A DNA stretch of 64,000 nt from Tetragonia tetragonoides. Its lineage: Eukaryota; Streptophyta; Magnoliopsida; Caryophyllales; Aizoaceae. Under the pieces are notes generated by a model. It ran no database searches and had not been told where the DNA came from. It was given only the letters and a program-made list of their open reading frames with translations. How positions within the stretch are numbered: the first letter of the stretch is position 1; each line of letters starts with the position of its first letter. The translations under genes were made by a program, and so were the position numbers. Shown one piece after another: positions 48,101-57,942 of the stretch. The stretch is taken from the NCBI GenBank assembly GCA_038025085.1, contig CM076152.1, forward strand, positions 34,599,501-34,663,500, given 5' to 3'.

Positions 48101-50548
48101 TGAGATTAGATGGAAATTTGAAGAAAATCAACATTTTGGACTTAAGCGCCTCGCCTTGCGCCTCGCGCGCTTCAGGTGCGCCTCGTGTACACTAGTGCGC
48201 CTCAGGTGGTCTGAGGCTGTCACCTCGCCTCGCCTCACGCTTAAGCGCGCCTCAGGCGCGCTTTTTAAAACTAAGGAGTAGAAGCGCGAGGCGCAAGGCA
48301 AAGGCACACGCCTCACGTACACGAGGCCTCAGGTGCACCTCGTGTACATTGATGCGCCTTAGAGGCTAGGATAGCCTCGCCGCGCGCTTTTTAAAACTAA
48401 GTTTACAGGAGATCATTGGATTTGGCTTCGCATAGACACTCCTATGGAAGTACCTATCAACAACTCCATGATGAGAATGCAAATACATGCACAAAACATT
48501 TCGAACTGAATTACCATTTTGTGAGGGAGCAGTTCAAAGCAGGCCTCATCAGTTCGCAGCACATCAGAACTCAAGTAAACAGCTTGCTGATTTGTTTACT
48601 TAAGCCTCATGAGGTCGCAACACCTCAGACCCAGAGTAAACAGCTTACTGATTTGATTCTGAAAAGAAACAATATTGCATTCTTGGCAATATGGGGGTTT
48701 CTACACCGTACAAAGCTACAACTTGAGGAAGGTGTTGGGAATATACACAGTGCTGCAGCAAGTTGATACTCATTCCACTGAAGGTGGTTAGAAGAGTTGT
48801 TAGCTTCTTAGGGTATGTTTGGCTTTGTTTGTAGGAGTTTCAGACATAACTCCACCCCTCCCCTTGCCTCAACAATAACTTTCTAAAACGCCAAAATGGG
48901 CTAGAAATAGAAACTTCATGTGAATGAGAGGAGAGGGGAAAGAAGGATTATCAGGGAGAAGTTGAAACTCCTAAACAATAGGCCAAACTAATTCTTAGAA
49001 GTTGTTTTCTGTCCTCTCCTCAGTATAAGTTCTCTACTCTCCATCTACATCATTCAAGCAAATTAATCAACATCATCCAAAGTTCTCTCTGAAGTCTTCC
49101 CTCACACACACTTTCTCCCTCTAAATCAACACTTCCTCCCAATCAATAAGAAAATCAGGCACTGCCTTTCTGCATAAGCTAGAATAACATACCCTCAAAC
49201 ACATCCTTTATAAGATACTTACATTACCATAATACCTAGCACCAATGAACAAAATGGTGCAACTCAATCAGGTTACTACATTCGATGGAAAACTACTATG
49301 TTTTACTTTTGACATCAACATGTTACTGTACCAAAGAACACATCACCTAGGTTAATATAATTAGAAAATCATCACCGCATCTCTACATAAGCTACACTTA
49401 AAGACCTTCAAGAAATGTATAACCTATTACCAACGACATATATGGCACAATTCGATGGAAGCTACTACATAACATGTAAAATCATTACTACGAATAAAAC
49501 CAGAGTTGACAAAGAATATGTGTGACACCAACATAGCTACTACTCCATATGGTTTCACCAGACCAAATAACACAAAATGCATGAACATGAACTAAAACAC
49601 CAGCACAAAAACAACACAAAACCAAATTAGAAGCAAAAGAGATCAATTTACCGTAGAGAAAACGCCGTCAGGCCAATTACCAAACCGCCATTTCTGAACA
49701 ATCAACTTCCCAGGCTGCAAATCCACATGAGTACCCATCACAGACCCATCAAAAATACTAAACTCTCCACCCACTTCCTTACTAATCTTGGCATTACTCT
49801 GAGTAAAACCCTTCCATCTATTCTCATCCATCAATATCTCATACAAATCAACCGCCCTACAGCTAAACTTCTCACTCAACTTAATACTCTTAAACCCTTT
49901 CCTCTCCTTCTCCTTCTCTTTCTTCACCTCCTTTTGGGTCCCACTCGCGGTCGAACTCGAAACCGCCTTCTGGGTCCCATTCCCTTCCTTCCCAACCACC
50001 TTAGGTTCCACTTTCTTAGCCTCAAGCTCATCCCTACATGGCCCCCCTTTAGCCATACTCTCAACATAAGCCCTAACTTTCTCCAAAACCAAAAGCTTCC
50101 CTTTCACTAAAATCGCATCTTTCAATCTTTTCCCAATTGGAGACTGACCCTCATCTTTAATTACCACCCTTAATTCTGGGTCTTCATCAGAATTTTCATC
50201 AGATATGTAAGGAATCTCAATTAACCCCTCACCTTTCATAATCACATCACCCTTTTCATCCCTTGATTCACCTTCCCATGAAATTGTAAGACTTAGTTCA
50301 TACCCAGGTATTATTTTCCCCTTACGAATGTTAACATAAGCTTCACCTTCGATTTTGTCAATAGTTTTTGTTGTGATGAAAAGATTACCTTCGCCATTGA
50401 GGATTTGGAGATTTGAGAGAGAGCTTTTGAGCTGGGTTTTTGACCATTCTAGACAATCTGTTTCTGCCCAGTGCCAATTGTGGACATTTGTTCCATCTGG
50501 ACGGTCGGCGACTATCCAGCGTTTGTCTCCTTCGCCGTATTTCGCCAT
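45111..50548 (-). CDS. AHA1-type activator of Hsp90 ATPase
   Basis: Three coding exons: 49652-50548, 45326-45405 and 45111-45204; 356 residues, junctions GT/AG and in phase. AHA1 binds the middle domain of cytosolic Hsp90 and speeds its ATPase cycle. The N-terminal Aha1_N domain contains NVHNWHWAE (from residue 21), a variant of the NxNNWHW motif, and WEGESRDEKG. A Lys/Glu-rich linker (about 165-220) follows. The C-terminal AHSA1/START-like domain has SCRAVDLYEILMDENRWKGF, GTHVDLQPGKLIVQKWRFG and, in the last two exons, FEEPESGVTVVKLVQTDVPE and ERGWRDLIFHKIRAIFGFGL. The start at 50548 matches the family. A GA microsatellite sits just upstream. The 4.2-kb second intron is loaded with transposons. 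Confidence 0.96.
45695..45858 (-). mobile_element. tRNA-derived SINE with 10-bp target duplication
   Basis: On the minus strand it begins with the tRNA-like GTATAGCTCAGCTGGTAAAA (A box), followed by GGTTTGAATCC (B box) and an A-run tail (TCTAAAAAAAG) at its 3' end. The direct repeat AAAGCACCAT flanks it at 45685-45694 and 45859-45868. This is a complete short SINE of about 164 bp in the AHA1 intron. Confidence 0.92.
46537..47665. mobile_element. Cluster of GTTTGGTTG-type MITEs in the AHA1 intron
   Basis: At least two related elements are packed here. One starts GCGCTTGTTTGGTTAACAT after TAA at 46534 and ends near 46904. Another starts TGGTCATTTGGTTGGCATGG near 46908 and runs to about 47665, interrupted by the family 2 MITE at 47285-47481. 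Both contain GGAAGTGGCTTACCTA-like and AACTTCC words in inverted arrangement, like the cleaner copy at 60794-61098. Outer borders are approximate. Confidence 0.6.
47285..47481 (-). mobile_element. PIF/Harbinger-like MITE, family 2 copy 2
   Basis: 197 bp in inverse orientation to copy 1, starting GGCCTTGTTCTTTTCGTCG and ending GAAGAGAACAGGACC, with TAA at 47282-47284 and 47482-47484. Strong TTCCGTTCC repetition inside. It sits inside another MITE and is therefore the younger insertion. Confidence 0.93.
47807..48401. mobile_element. Outer hAT-type MITE of a self-nested pair
   Basis: It starts CTTAGTTATAAAAAGCGCG and ends CGCGCTTTTTAAAACTAAG, with the 8-bp duplication TTTACAGG at 47799-47806 and 48402-48409. 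The arms are rich in GCGCGAGGCGC-like words that pair across the element. Without the inner insertion it would be about 170 bp. Confidence 0.92.
47862..48275. mobile_element. Inner hAT-type MITE, same family as its host
   Basis: It starts CTTAGTTTTAAAAAGCGCG and ends GCGCTTTTTAAAACTAAG, with the 8-bp duplication GAGTAGAA at 47854-47861 and 48276-48283. The duplicated target lies within the outer element, directly showing that one family member inserted into another. No coding capacity. Confidence 0.93.
48416..48766 (+). pseudogene. Copia RNase H remnant
   Basis: The 116-residue stretch contains NTCTKHFELNYHFVREQFKA and GLISSQHIRTQ. These match the end of plant copia RNase H (pattern TKHIE-D-HFVRE then GLI). 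The following segment resembles the ADxLTKPL end. A short internal duplication of AGTAAACAGCTTGCTGATTTG-like sequence is present. No LTR is found next to it. It is unrelated in detail to the element at 38337-43998 and lies in the AHA1 intron. Confidence 0.6.
48811..48994. mobile_element. PIF/Harbinger-like MITE
   Basis: 184 bp flanked by TTA at 48808-48810 and 48995-48997. Ends are GGGTATGTTTGGCTTTGTTT and AACAATAGGCCAAACTAATT plus C. The inverted repeat continues through GTAGGAGTTTC / GAAACTCCTA. No coding capacity; located in the AHA1 intron. Confidence 0.87.
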
Positions 50549-50574
50549 TGATGGAGCTCGAAGAGAGAGATTTG

Positions 50575-50576
<2 letters not shown>

Positions 50577-50611
<35 letters not shown>
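50577..50611. repeat. GA/CT microsatellite in AHA1 5' leader
   Basis: A (GA)n run on the plus strand, CT on the coding strand, about 30 bases upstream of the AHA1 ATG, in the same position class as those of GCP3 and bL27m. Confidence 0.9.
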
Positions 50612-50613
<2 letters not shown>

Positions 50614-51059
50614 GGGAGGAGTGGTGGAGGCGGTAGGGGAGTAAAAGAAAAGACGGAGGTGTCTGGAGGGTTCCGGAATAGTGGGGAAACGAGTATGGAC
50701 TATTGGAGAATGGAACAGTCTAGAAACGTTTCTTTCATTCCTTTGTTCACTATTAGGGATGGCAATTTGTTCAATTTAGGGATGGCAGTTTGAATCTTAA
50801 TCTTAATTAAGGGTAAAAACACCCGATTCTTTAGCCTTTGTTCATCTTAACTTATTTTTCAATTCAATTTAGTTCCCTTTAGTCTAATTTGTTCATCTTA
50901 ACTTATTTTTCAATTAAATTTAGTTTACTTTTTTCTTTTTTGGTCTGAGGTCGTCCGGTTGAATCCGGACCGAGCCGGGTGAGACCACAAAGGCGGCAAA
51001 GCTCTCCCAACAAGTATTTAACACTGCTGCATTCACAATGACCAAAAAATTACTTTAAT

Positions 51060-51225
51060 CTAGTTTGTTTCATCGATCACAATGACTATCTCCTTGATCA
51101 CCGCGCTGGTTTGTAGACACTTTAAATGGTGGGACAGTTTGCCAAGAAATTTAAGTCTACTCCATGCCCAATGCTAAATTCGAACACTCGACCTTGGTAC
51201 CACTCAACTTACGCCCTTGGTTATT
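51060..51225 (-). mobile_element. Possible tRNA-derived SINE, related to 1745-1895
   Basis: The minus strand reads GTAAGTTGAGTGGTACCAAG (A-box-like) then GTGTTCGAATTTAGC (B-box-like), followed by a body with CTGTCCCACCATTTAAAGTG also found in the 1.8-kb element. Two diverged members of one SINE family are likely. No target duplication was identified. Confidence 0.5.
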
Positions 51226-51463
51226 CCCAACTAAATTTATGAATAAATTTGTTTTATTGGAACGAGAATTTTATCAAAAATGGTGCCTAAAAATAAAAAT
51301 AGAGTACCATTTACTGAACCTATTTTTTCTCTTTTCGCTAATAAATCCGCACATTTTTTTAGCCCCTTGATAATTGATATCTCCTCCCTATCTATCTCCT
51401 CTGCCATGCCAAATTTGTTCGCTGCCTCTTAGTCTCCGAATTCCATCTTCATTCATGAATTAG

Positions 51464-51628
51464 GGCCTTGTCTTTTCGTTGTCTCCATGCTGCATTTTGT
51501 TTCGTTCTGCGTCGTTCTGTTCTGCATTATGTACTTCATTTTGTCTCATATTTTGTTTCGTTATCCGCATCGTTCCATTCTATTCTAATATGTTCCATTC
51601 CAGTCCTCACTGTCCTGATAACAGGGCC
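51464..51628 (-). mobile_element. PIF/Harbinger-like MITE, family 2 copy 3, degraded
   Basis: Starts GGCCTTGTCTTTTCGTTG and ends GATAACAGGGCC, with TAG at 51461-51463 and TAA at 51629-51631. The core TGTACTTCATTTTGTCTCA is shared with copies 2 and 4. It is more diverged and about 30 bp shorter than the others. Confidence 0.82.
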
Positions 51629-52055
51629 TAACTCTCCAGACCATGCACAACCCTCAACCTGACTTATACCCTACCACTGTCTGTCAATTTTAAAAATGGG
51701 CAATGTAATAGAAAATATATGAAGATCAAACATTTTTGGCAAAGTAACATTAACTCATCTCTAATTTACTATTAATTTCATAATAGCTGCAAAATCAATA
51801 ATCCTAAGCTGTTGTGATGGGTTAGTCATGCGTGAAGATGCTTGTTTTCTTTATCTCTGATTTCACTGTTAGTGGAGAACATGGTAAAAAAAGTGAATTG
51901 CTATATACCGCCCAAAATTACTACCTACCGCCCCTGAAAAATACAATTTTGCCCTTTACTTCCTCACCCTCTCTTCCTCACCCTCTCCTCCACACCCTTC
52001 ACCCTCTCCTCCACACCCTTCACCCTCTCCTCAACCACGGTTAATCACGACAGCA

Positions 52056-52235
52056 ATGGCTAGTGGCAGCGCCGGCGGAGGCAGCGGTGGGGTAAGTTTT
52101 AAATATTTTTTTTTTCCTCCATTTTTGTGTCGCCATTTGCAGACGCCTCACCCATGGGTGAGGCGCCATTAGCAGACGCCCGAGACAAACGGAGTAAAAA
52201 AAAAAATAAAATTAATAATAGTGTTATTATTATTA

Positions 52236-52313
<78 letters not shown>

Positions 52314-52388
52314 GTGTTATTATTATTTTTGTTGTTATTATTATTGTTATTAATATTGTTATTGTTGTTATTATTATTGTTATTATTA

Positions 52389-52478
<90 letters not shown>

Positions 52479-52575
52479 GTTGTTGTTATTATTGTTATTA
52501 TTATTTTAATTATTGTTAGTGTTATTAGTATTAATTAATTTTCGATTTGCTACATTATTGTTGTTGTTATATTAA

Positions 52576-52610
<35 letters not shown>

Positions 52611-54675
52611 TTTATTATTATTATCTTTAGTAGTAGTAGCAGTAGTTGTTTATTACTGATTATTTTTTAATTAAAAATGTGAAATGATAGAGGAGAGGAG
52701 GAGCCGGTAAATCGATGCCGAGGTTAGTCAGCGAACTAGGTGGTTCAGGACCGCGTCACACGAGGACGCGCGGGATTGATGCCTCTGTACGGAGACAGAG
52801 AGAGGCAGTTCGGATGAGGGAGATGAGTGACCGTCACTTATATCGCGGTGATGAGGCTGAGGAACACGATTACGGATCGAGCGAGTTCTACTCCGGGGAT
52901 CAGTCCATGGACGAGGATCAGATTGGCGTCGAATCATCCTCCGTGATGTGGCGCGTGGCGAAGGGCAGAGGTGGTAAGTTTGTTAGTACTGGGTCGTCCA
53001 GTACTAGCAAACGATCTAGAGCGGAGGACGACACTACGTGGCTTGTTACAGGGGATGTGCCCGGTGGACCGGCGGATGATAGCGTCATACCGAGCTTCCT
53101 GGGCCACGTAGCGTCTCGTATGTGGATGGGAGAGACAAGGGGTCTCTTGAAGTGTCAGAACCGATTCAGTGTCTGTCAGTGGCTGAGTGAGTGGCGAGCG
53201 GAGATGTCGCCCGAGGTGAGGGCCCAGATCGAGGGGACTGGGTTATCACACCTGACAGACATTATGTTCAGACATATCGACTTTTCCTTGATATCTGCAT
53301 TCGTTGAAAGGTGGCAGCCAGATACGAACTCGTTCCACATGCCGTTCGGAGAGATGACCATCATGTTGCACGATGTATGGCATATTCTTCGGATTCCTGT
53401 AGAGGGACAGCTCGTTTCCAGTGAGGGACGGGATGGGCAGCTGCAGGCGACGACCATGGAGGTTCTCGGGGTCACCCAAGATGTACTGATGCATAGCCAC
53501 TGGCAGGGCGGTGGGGTCCTCACGGAGTCGGTTTTTGACCTTTGCCTTACTGTTGACCGAGTCGAGGACATCCAGGCGGTAGGTTGGATGTGGTTACTTA
53601 TTGGATCCACCTTATTTGTCGACAAGAGTGGTAACCGTATTAGACCCTCCTGCGTGATGGAGGTGAAGGACGGTGTCGGAACGGCGCATGAGTTCTCTTG
53701 GGGATCTGCTGCCCTCGCCTTCCTATATCGTCAGCTCGGTATAGCTAGTCGGGGGCATTCTCAGGGCATCTGCGGATGCCTAACTCTCCTCCAGGCATGG
53801 ATATACGAGTACTTTCCCTGCTTCCGACCTCATCGGGAGTGGATGGTTGTCGGGGACGGCGAGGCTCCCCGTGCGTGCGTATGGAGTGCCCAGGCTGAGG
53901 GCAAGGACGTGGTTCGACTGCACTCCTTACGTAGACGCTTGGATCAGCTGCGAGCGTCAGAGGTACGTCATGCAGTTATCGGTGTTCATGATTTATTTCG
54001 TCGTTTGCTATGTTTTTTTTACTTCACCGTAACTTCAACATTTCTACGTAGGTGGTGTGGCTGCCGTACGGTTCTGACCCGGTTGCATCTGTACCGAGGA
54101 CTGTATTCATCGGGTGGCTACGGTATCGGGATATTATCGAACCGTACATGCCTGGTCGTTGTTTACGACAAATCGGGTACGTATAGAGTATCCCTTTCCC
54201 GATCACTAGGCCAGAGAGAGCGATCAGGTCATGGAGCAGTCGTTCGTACAGGGTTGTCTACCCCGTACGAGTATCATCTGATGCCTGGCGTATGTTCCCG
54301 GGAGGTTACATGCTTGTTCTCCATGGGTTTCAAGCATCCACGTCAGATCCCACAACATGTACGGATGACTACCTCGAGTGGTACTACCGTCACTCCCACC
54401 CTCTGCTGACACCTGACGATGCAGCACCTGGATCTGTGATTCCTCCACGATCCAACAGCGATTATGTAAGTGATTAACTAAAATGAATTCGTGTGTATAT
54501 ATTTCTTTACGTATTACATATCTCTGAACTCACACTCATTGTTACTTTTTTGCAGTGGGTGAATCGTCTAGCCGTCGCAGCTGAGTCTTTCATTACTTTG
54601 ATTCCTCCGGAGCAAGCGGAAGGTCCTCGATCGGTTATGGAGGAGTATATGAGAGATTGGCGGGCTGCCAAATGA
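52056..54675 (+). pseudogene. Plant mobile domain (MAIN-like) protein of the MULE, one internal stop
   Basis: Proposed exons: 52056-52091 (MASGSAGGGSGG), 52691-53962, 54052-54465 and 54556-54675. All joins are GT/AG and phase 0, giving 614 codons with one TAG at 54184-54186. The third exon reads PYMPGRCLRQIGYV, stop, SIPFPITRPERA and then GGYMLVLHGFQAST; the stop stands where relatives usually carry Gln. The aminotransferase-like plant mobile domain runs through GLLKCQNRFSVCQWLSEWR, MPFGEMTIMLHDVWHILRIP, AVGWMWLLIGSTLFVDKSGN, GSAALAFLYRQLG and LLQAWIYEYFPCFRPHR. MAIN/MAIL proteins in this family are nuclear and affect meristem maintenance and transposon silencing; transposon-borne members are known. 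The first exon and its join are my inference; without it the frame opens at ATG 52715. The rest of the frame is open, so the stop may be recent. Confidence 0.85.
52230..52640. repeat. Long (TTA)n microsatellite block in intron 1 of the PMD gene
   Basis: TTA/TTG/TAT triplet runs cover about 400 bp, with the two purest blocks at roughly 52238-52313 and 52393-52478. Translations of this block as poly-Leu, poly-Ile or poly-Tyr are artefacts. It lies in the proposed intron 52092-52690. Confidence 0.93.
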
Positions 54676-54881
54676 TGTATTACTTATATGACCCTAGATG
54701 AATTTGTTATATATTTATGTTGGAGTTTCATTGTTATTGTTATTTATTTGTGTTATTGTAATTTGTTGTTTTTTATTTACCTTTTTTTCACTTGTTTTAT
54801 TGTAATTTGTTGTTTTATTTACCTCCAATAATCACGAAAAAATATAACATGCAAAATATAACAATCACGCAAAACATTCAA

Positions 54882-55558
54882 TTACGTCAACCTCGCTAAA
54901 CGATCCCAATGTGCTCTTCGCCTAACATACATTTGCTCCCAACCAGCGACACTATCAGAACAGGAAGTAGTATCTAAGTCTCTTAATTTTCCTCTGTAGC
55001 ATTCACCTCGATTGCATCTTAACAATGTTACGCTTCCATTGTTCTTGTGTGACGAAATTATCAACTCAAACCCGATAGTAAGGGCAATTTGTTTTGCCCA
55101 ATTAATTGCATCTCTATCACTATCAAATAACTCATCAGTGACGAAATGCGTACTGTAATCAACACCATCACCACCGAACCGCTCCAAAGGAACCTAACGA
55201 AAACAACGAAAACAATGTTAGCTTAATCTTAAATTCAAACGTCTATCAAAGCCGACTGAACCAAAGGGACAGGCGTCTGAAATTTCCGCCTGTACTATGG
55301 AAGGGGCGGAAATCACGGACGCCTACGCTATGGTTGAGGGTAAATCTCAGACGCTTGAACCATGGTGTAGGCGTCCGTGATTGACGCCTCAACCATGGTG
55401 AAGGCGTCCGTGATTTCCGCCCCATCCATGTCCAGGCGGAAATTGCAGACGCCTGTTCCATGGATGAGGCGGAAATCACGGACGCCCGTTCAAATTCTGC
55501 AGAAAAAAAAATTTACCTCGGCCACCGTCGACGGCACTTCCTGGTCGCCAGCAGACAT
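54882..55558 (-). CDS. FAR1/MULE N-terminal-like short protein
   Basis: Proposed exons 55517-55558 (MSAGDQEVPSTVAE) and 54882-55193, phase 0, GT/AG; 117 residues. The second exon reads FVTDELFDSDRDAINWAKQI, ALTIGFELIISSHKNNG and TLLRCNRGECYRGKLRD. This resembles the region at the N-terminus of FAR1/FHY3- and MULE-type transposases that leads into the WRKY-GCM1-like zinc finger. The expected Cys/His residues and transposase core do not follow; the frame ends soon after in WEQMYVRRRAHWDRLARLT. It is therefore either a truncated transposase or a small DNA-binding or accessory protein. It converges on the PMD gene, with 206 bp between the two stop codons. Confidence in the second exon is higher than in the first. 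Confidence 0.55.
55250..55495. repeat. Array of GGCGTCCGTGATTTCCGCC-type short palindromic repeats
   Basis: About ten related words of 15-20 bp occur in both orientations: GGCGTCCGTGATTTCCGCC, GGCGGAAATCACGGACGCC, CAGACGCCTG and several around CCATGGTG. They lie in the intron of the minus-strand MULE gene. A shorter set (GCAGACGCCTCACCCATGGG, GCAGACGCC) occurs in the PMD intron at 52139-52186, so both arms of the element carry them. Confidence 0.85.
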
Positions 55559-55744
55559 CCGCGGCCGTTGCTTGAGTGAATGTTGATGAAGGTTGGGTAT
55601 GAGAGTGGGTGGTAGAGAGGGAGAATTGATGTGAGAGTTAGAGAGGGAGAGGATGGGTGAAAATGTGAAGAAGGGCAAAATTGTAATTTCTAGGGGTGGT
55701 AGGTAGTAATTTTATGGCGGTAAATAGTAACACCCTAAAAAAAA

Positions 55745-56019
55745 GTGTCATTTTCATGCGGTGACATGTTAATATTGATAGTGGTCGATTGAGCTCATGA
55801 GGTGAGTGCGAGAGAATTGGGTTGATAGAGTCGCGGGATATACTAGCGACATTATGGATTAAAAGTCGCATAGAGGATCGACGACTCCCCTTGTAGCCCA
55901 GTAAAAAATATTCAAGTTTGGTGGTGACCAAGCCTACATAAACACCACTTTGGTAATAGTTTTAAATCCAACCCAAAATTGTGTCAATTTTATTTTTAGG
56001 CACCAGTTATGTAAAAGAT
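55745..56019. other. Spacer between MULE and TRIM array
   Basis: Unremarkable AT-rich DNA; no gene or element border recognised apart from the flanking target duplications. Confidence 0.6.
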
Positions 56020-56272
56020 TGATAAAATATAATAGGCTCATAATATTGCTTCTAATTATTGATCTAAGAGAGACTCCATATTTATAGAATACATTTAACT
56101 TATTCTCCAAACATTACTAGTATTCTAATAATAGTAGTTTCCTAATTACATAAGATCTCTATAATATCTTGACCATCTAATAACTTGATCATATAATCTA
56201 ATATATCTTGTTTCCTAAATATATGGCGAAAATATATTCTCATAATATTTTCCCGATATTATATCTCTAACA
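56020..56272 (-). repeat. TRIM LTR 1 (3'-most on minus strand)
   Basis: 253 bp, the most diverged of the four (for example AGAGAGACTCCATATTTATA where others have GAGACCTCA). It is preceded by AAGAT. Confidence 0.93.
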
Positions 56273-56847
56273 CCCTCCCGCAATCGTAGCGGCAGGATCA
56301 TCACGAACGCTACGATTGGAACAATAAAATACGTCATTGTCTTCGGTGAATCCTAGATCTGCATGTCAAGTTTTCACAATTCATTAATCGGTGAGTACTC
56401 GATCTGCACGCCGAGTCTTCGCAAGTCATTAGTCGGTGAATCTTCGATCTGTCTGTCGAATCTTCACATATTATCAAGAAGGGAGAAGTCAACTTCTTCT
56501 CACTACCTCCAATACTTCAATCGGCGCCATCCATGATCGTCGATAACATTCATTATCATTATAAAGGTGATCTTGTGTATCACATAAACACCTTTTTTCA
56601 TCTACTACTGCAAAAAATAGGCAGTAGCTCCGCTATCTTCCAAAACTTGCTTCTTGCAAGTTTTAGTTCATCATCATATATAATAATCATCAAGGATCTC
56701 TTGATCCATCAAAAGAAAAGTAAAAAAAAACTTTGGTTATATTTGAGTTTCAGAAAAGGTTTGTTCGGTGGCGGACAGTCTGTCCGCCACCGGTGTAGCG
56801 GAGGTTTTTGTGTTTTAGGTCTCAGTAACAAACCACCTCTGATACCA

Positions 56848-57100
56848 TGATAAAATATAATAGGCTCATAATATTGCTTCTTATTATTGATCTAGGAGAG
56901 ACCTCAATTTTATAGACTACACTTAACTTATTCTCCAAGCATTACTAGTATCCTAATCATAATAGTTTCCTAATTACATAAGATATCTATAATATCTTGA
57001 CCATCTAATAACTTGATCATATAATCTAATATATCTTGTTTCCTAAATATATGGGGAAAATATATTCTCATAATATTTTCTCGATATTATATCTCTAACA
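56848..57100 (-). repeat. TRIM LTR 2
   Basis: 253 bp; preceded on the plus strand by the complement of the primer site (CTCTGATACCA at 56837-56847). Confidence 0.93.
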
Positions 57101-57541
57101 CCCTCCCGCAATCGTAGCGGCAGGATCATCACGAACGCTACGATTGGAACAATACAATACGTCCTTTTCTTCGGTGAATTCTCGATCAGCACGTCAAGTC
57201 TTCAAAATTCATTAATCGGTGAGTACTCAATCTGCACGCCAAGTCTTCGCAAGTCATTAGTCGGTGAATCTTCGATCTGTCTGTTGAATCTTCACATATT
57301 ATCAAGAAGGGAGAAGTCAACTTCTTGTCACTACCTCCAATACTTCAATCGACGCTATCCATGGTCGTCGATAGCATTAATTATCATTATGAAGGTGATC
57401 TTGTGTATCACATAAAACTTTTTTTTCATCTACTGCTGCAAAATGGGCAGTAGCTTTGCTATCTTCCAAAACTTGCTTCTTGCAAGTTTTAGTTCATCAT
57501 CATATATAATAATCATCAAGGATCTCTTGATCCATCAAAAG

Positions 57542-57572
<31 letters not shown>

Positions 57573-57689
57573 CTTTGGCTATATTTGAGTTTTAGAAAAG
57601 GTTTGTCCGGTGGCGGACAGTCCGTCTGCCCCCGGTGTAGCGGAAATTTTTGTGTTTTAGGTCTCAGTAATGAACCAGCTCTGATACCA

Positions 57690-57942
57690 TGATAAAATAT
57701 AATGGGCTCATAATATTGCTTCTTATTATTGATTTAGGAGAGATCTCATTTTTATAGACTACACTTAGCTTATTCTCCAAGCATTACTAGTATCCGAATC
57801 ATAGTAGTTTCCTAATTACATAAGATCTCTATAATATCTTGACCATCTAATAACTTGATCATATAATCTAATATATCTTGTTTCCTAAATATATGGGAAA
57901 AATATATTCTCATAATATTTTCCCGATATTATATCTCTAACA
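57690..57942 (-). repeat. TRIM LTR 3
   Basis: 253 bp; CTCTGATACCA precedes it at 57679-57689. Confidence 0.93.

Larger units (their letters stand above)
50612..51892. other. Intergenic region right of AHA1
   Basis: AHA1 promoter side. It contains a possible SINE (51060-51225) and MITE family 2 copy 3 (51464-51628). No gene recognised. Confidence 0.55.
51893..55735. mobile_element. Mutator-like (MULE) element carrying two convergent split genes
   Basis: The two ends form an inverted repeat of about 65 bp: GTGAATTGCTATATACCGCC at 51893 against GGGTGTTACTATTTACCGCC read inward from 55735, then AAAATTACTACCTACC, CCCCT and TACAATTTTGCCCTT on both sides. The element is flanked by TAAAAAAA (51885-51892) and TAAAAAAAA (55736-55744), consistent with a 9-bp MULE duplication that lost one A. 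Inside are a plant mobile domain gene (plus strand) and a FAR1/MULE-like fragment (minus strand), converging at about 54.7-54.9 kb. The transposase catalytic core is absent, so it is non-autonomous. GC content is clearly above that of the flanks. Confidence 0.88.

Noticed and set aside
52127..52538. Ile-, Leu- and Tyr-rich open frames, superficially like membrane segments
   Set aside because: Translation of a TTA microsatellite in the proposed intron of the PMD gene.
55246..55586. Open frames with repeated SRTPSPW/SRTPTPW-like peptides
   Set aside because: Both strands are open because of the short palindromic repeats, and the stretch lies in the proposed intron of the minus-strand gene; repeat explanation preferred.
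56533..56850. 105-codon open frame in the TRIM internal domain
   Set aside because: Not preserved in the other two internal domains; TRIMs are non-coding.
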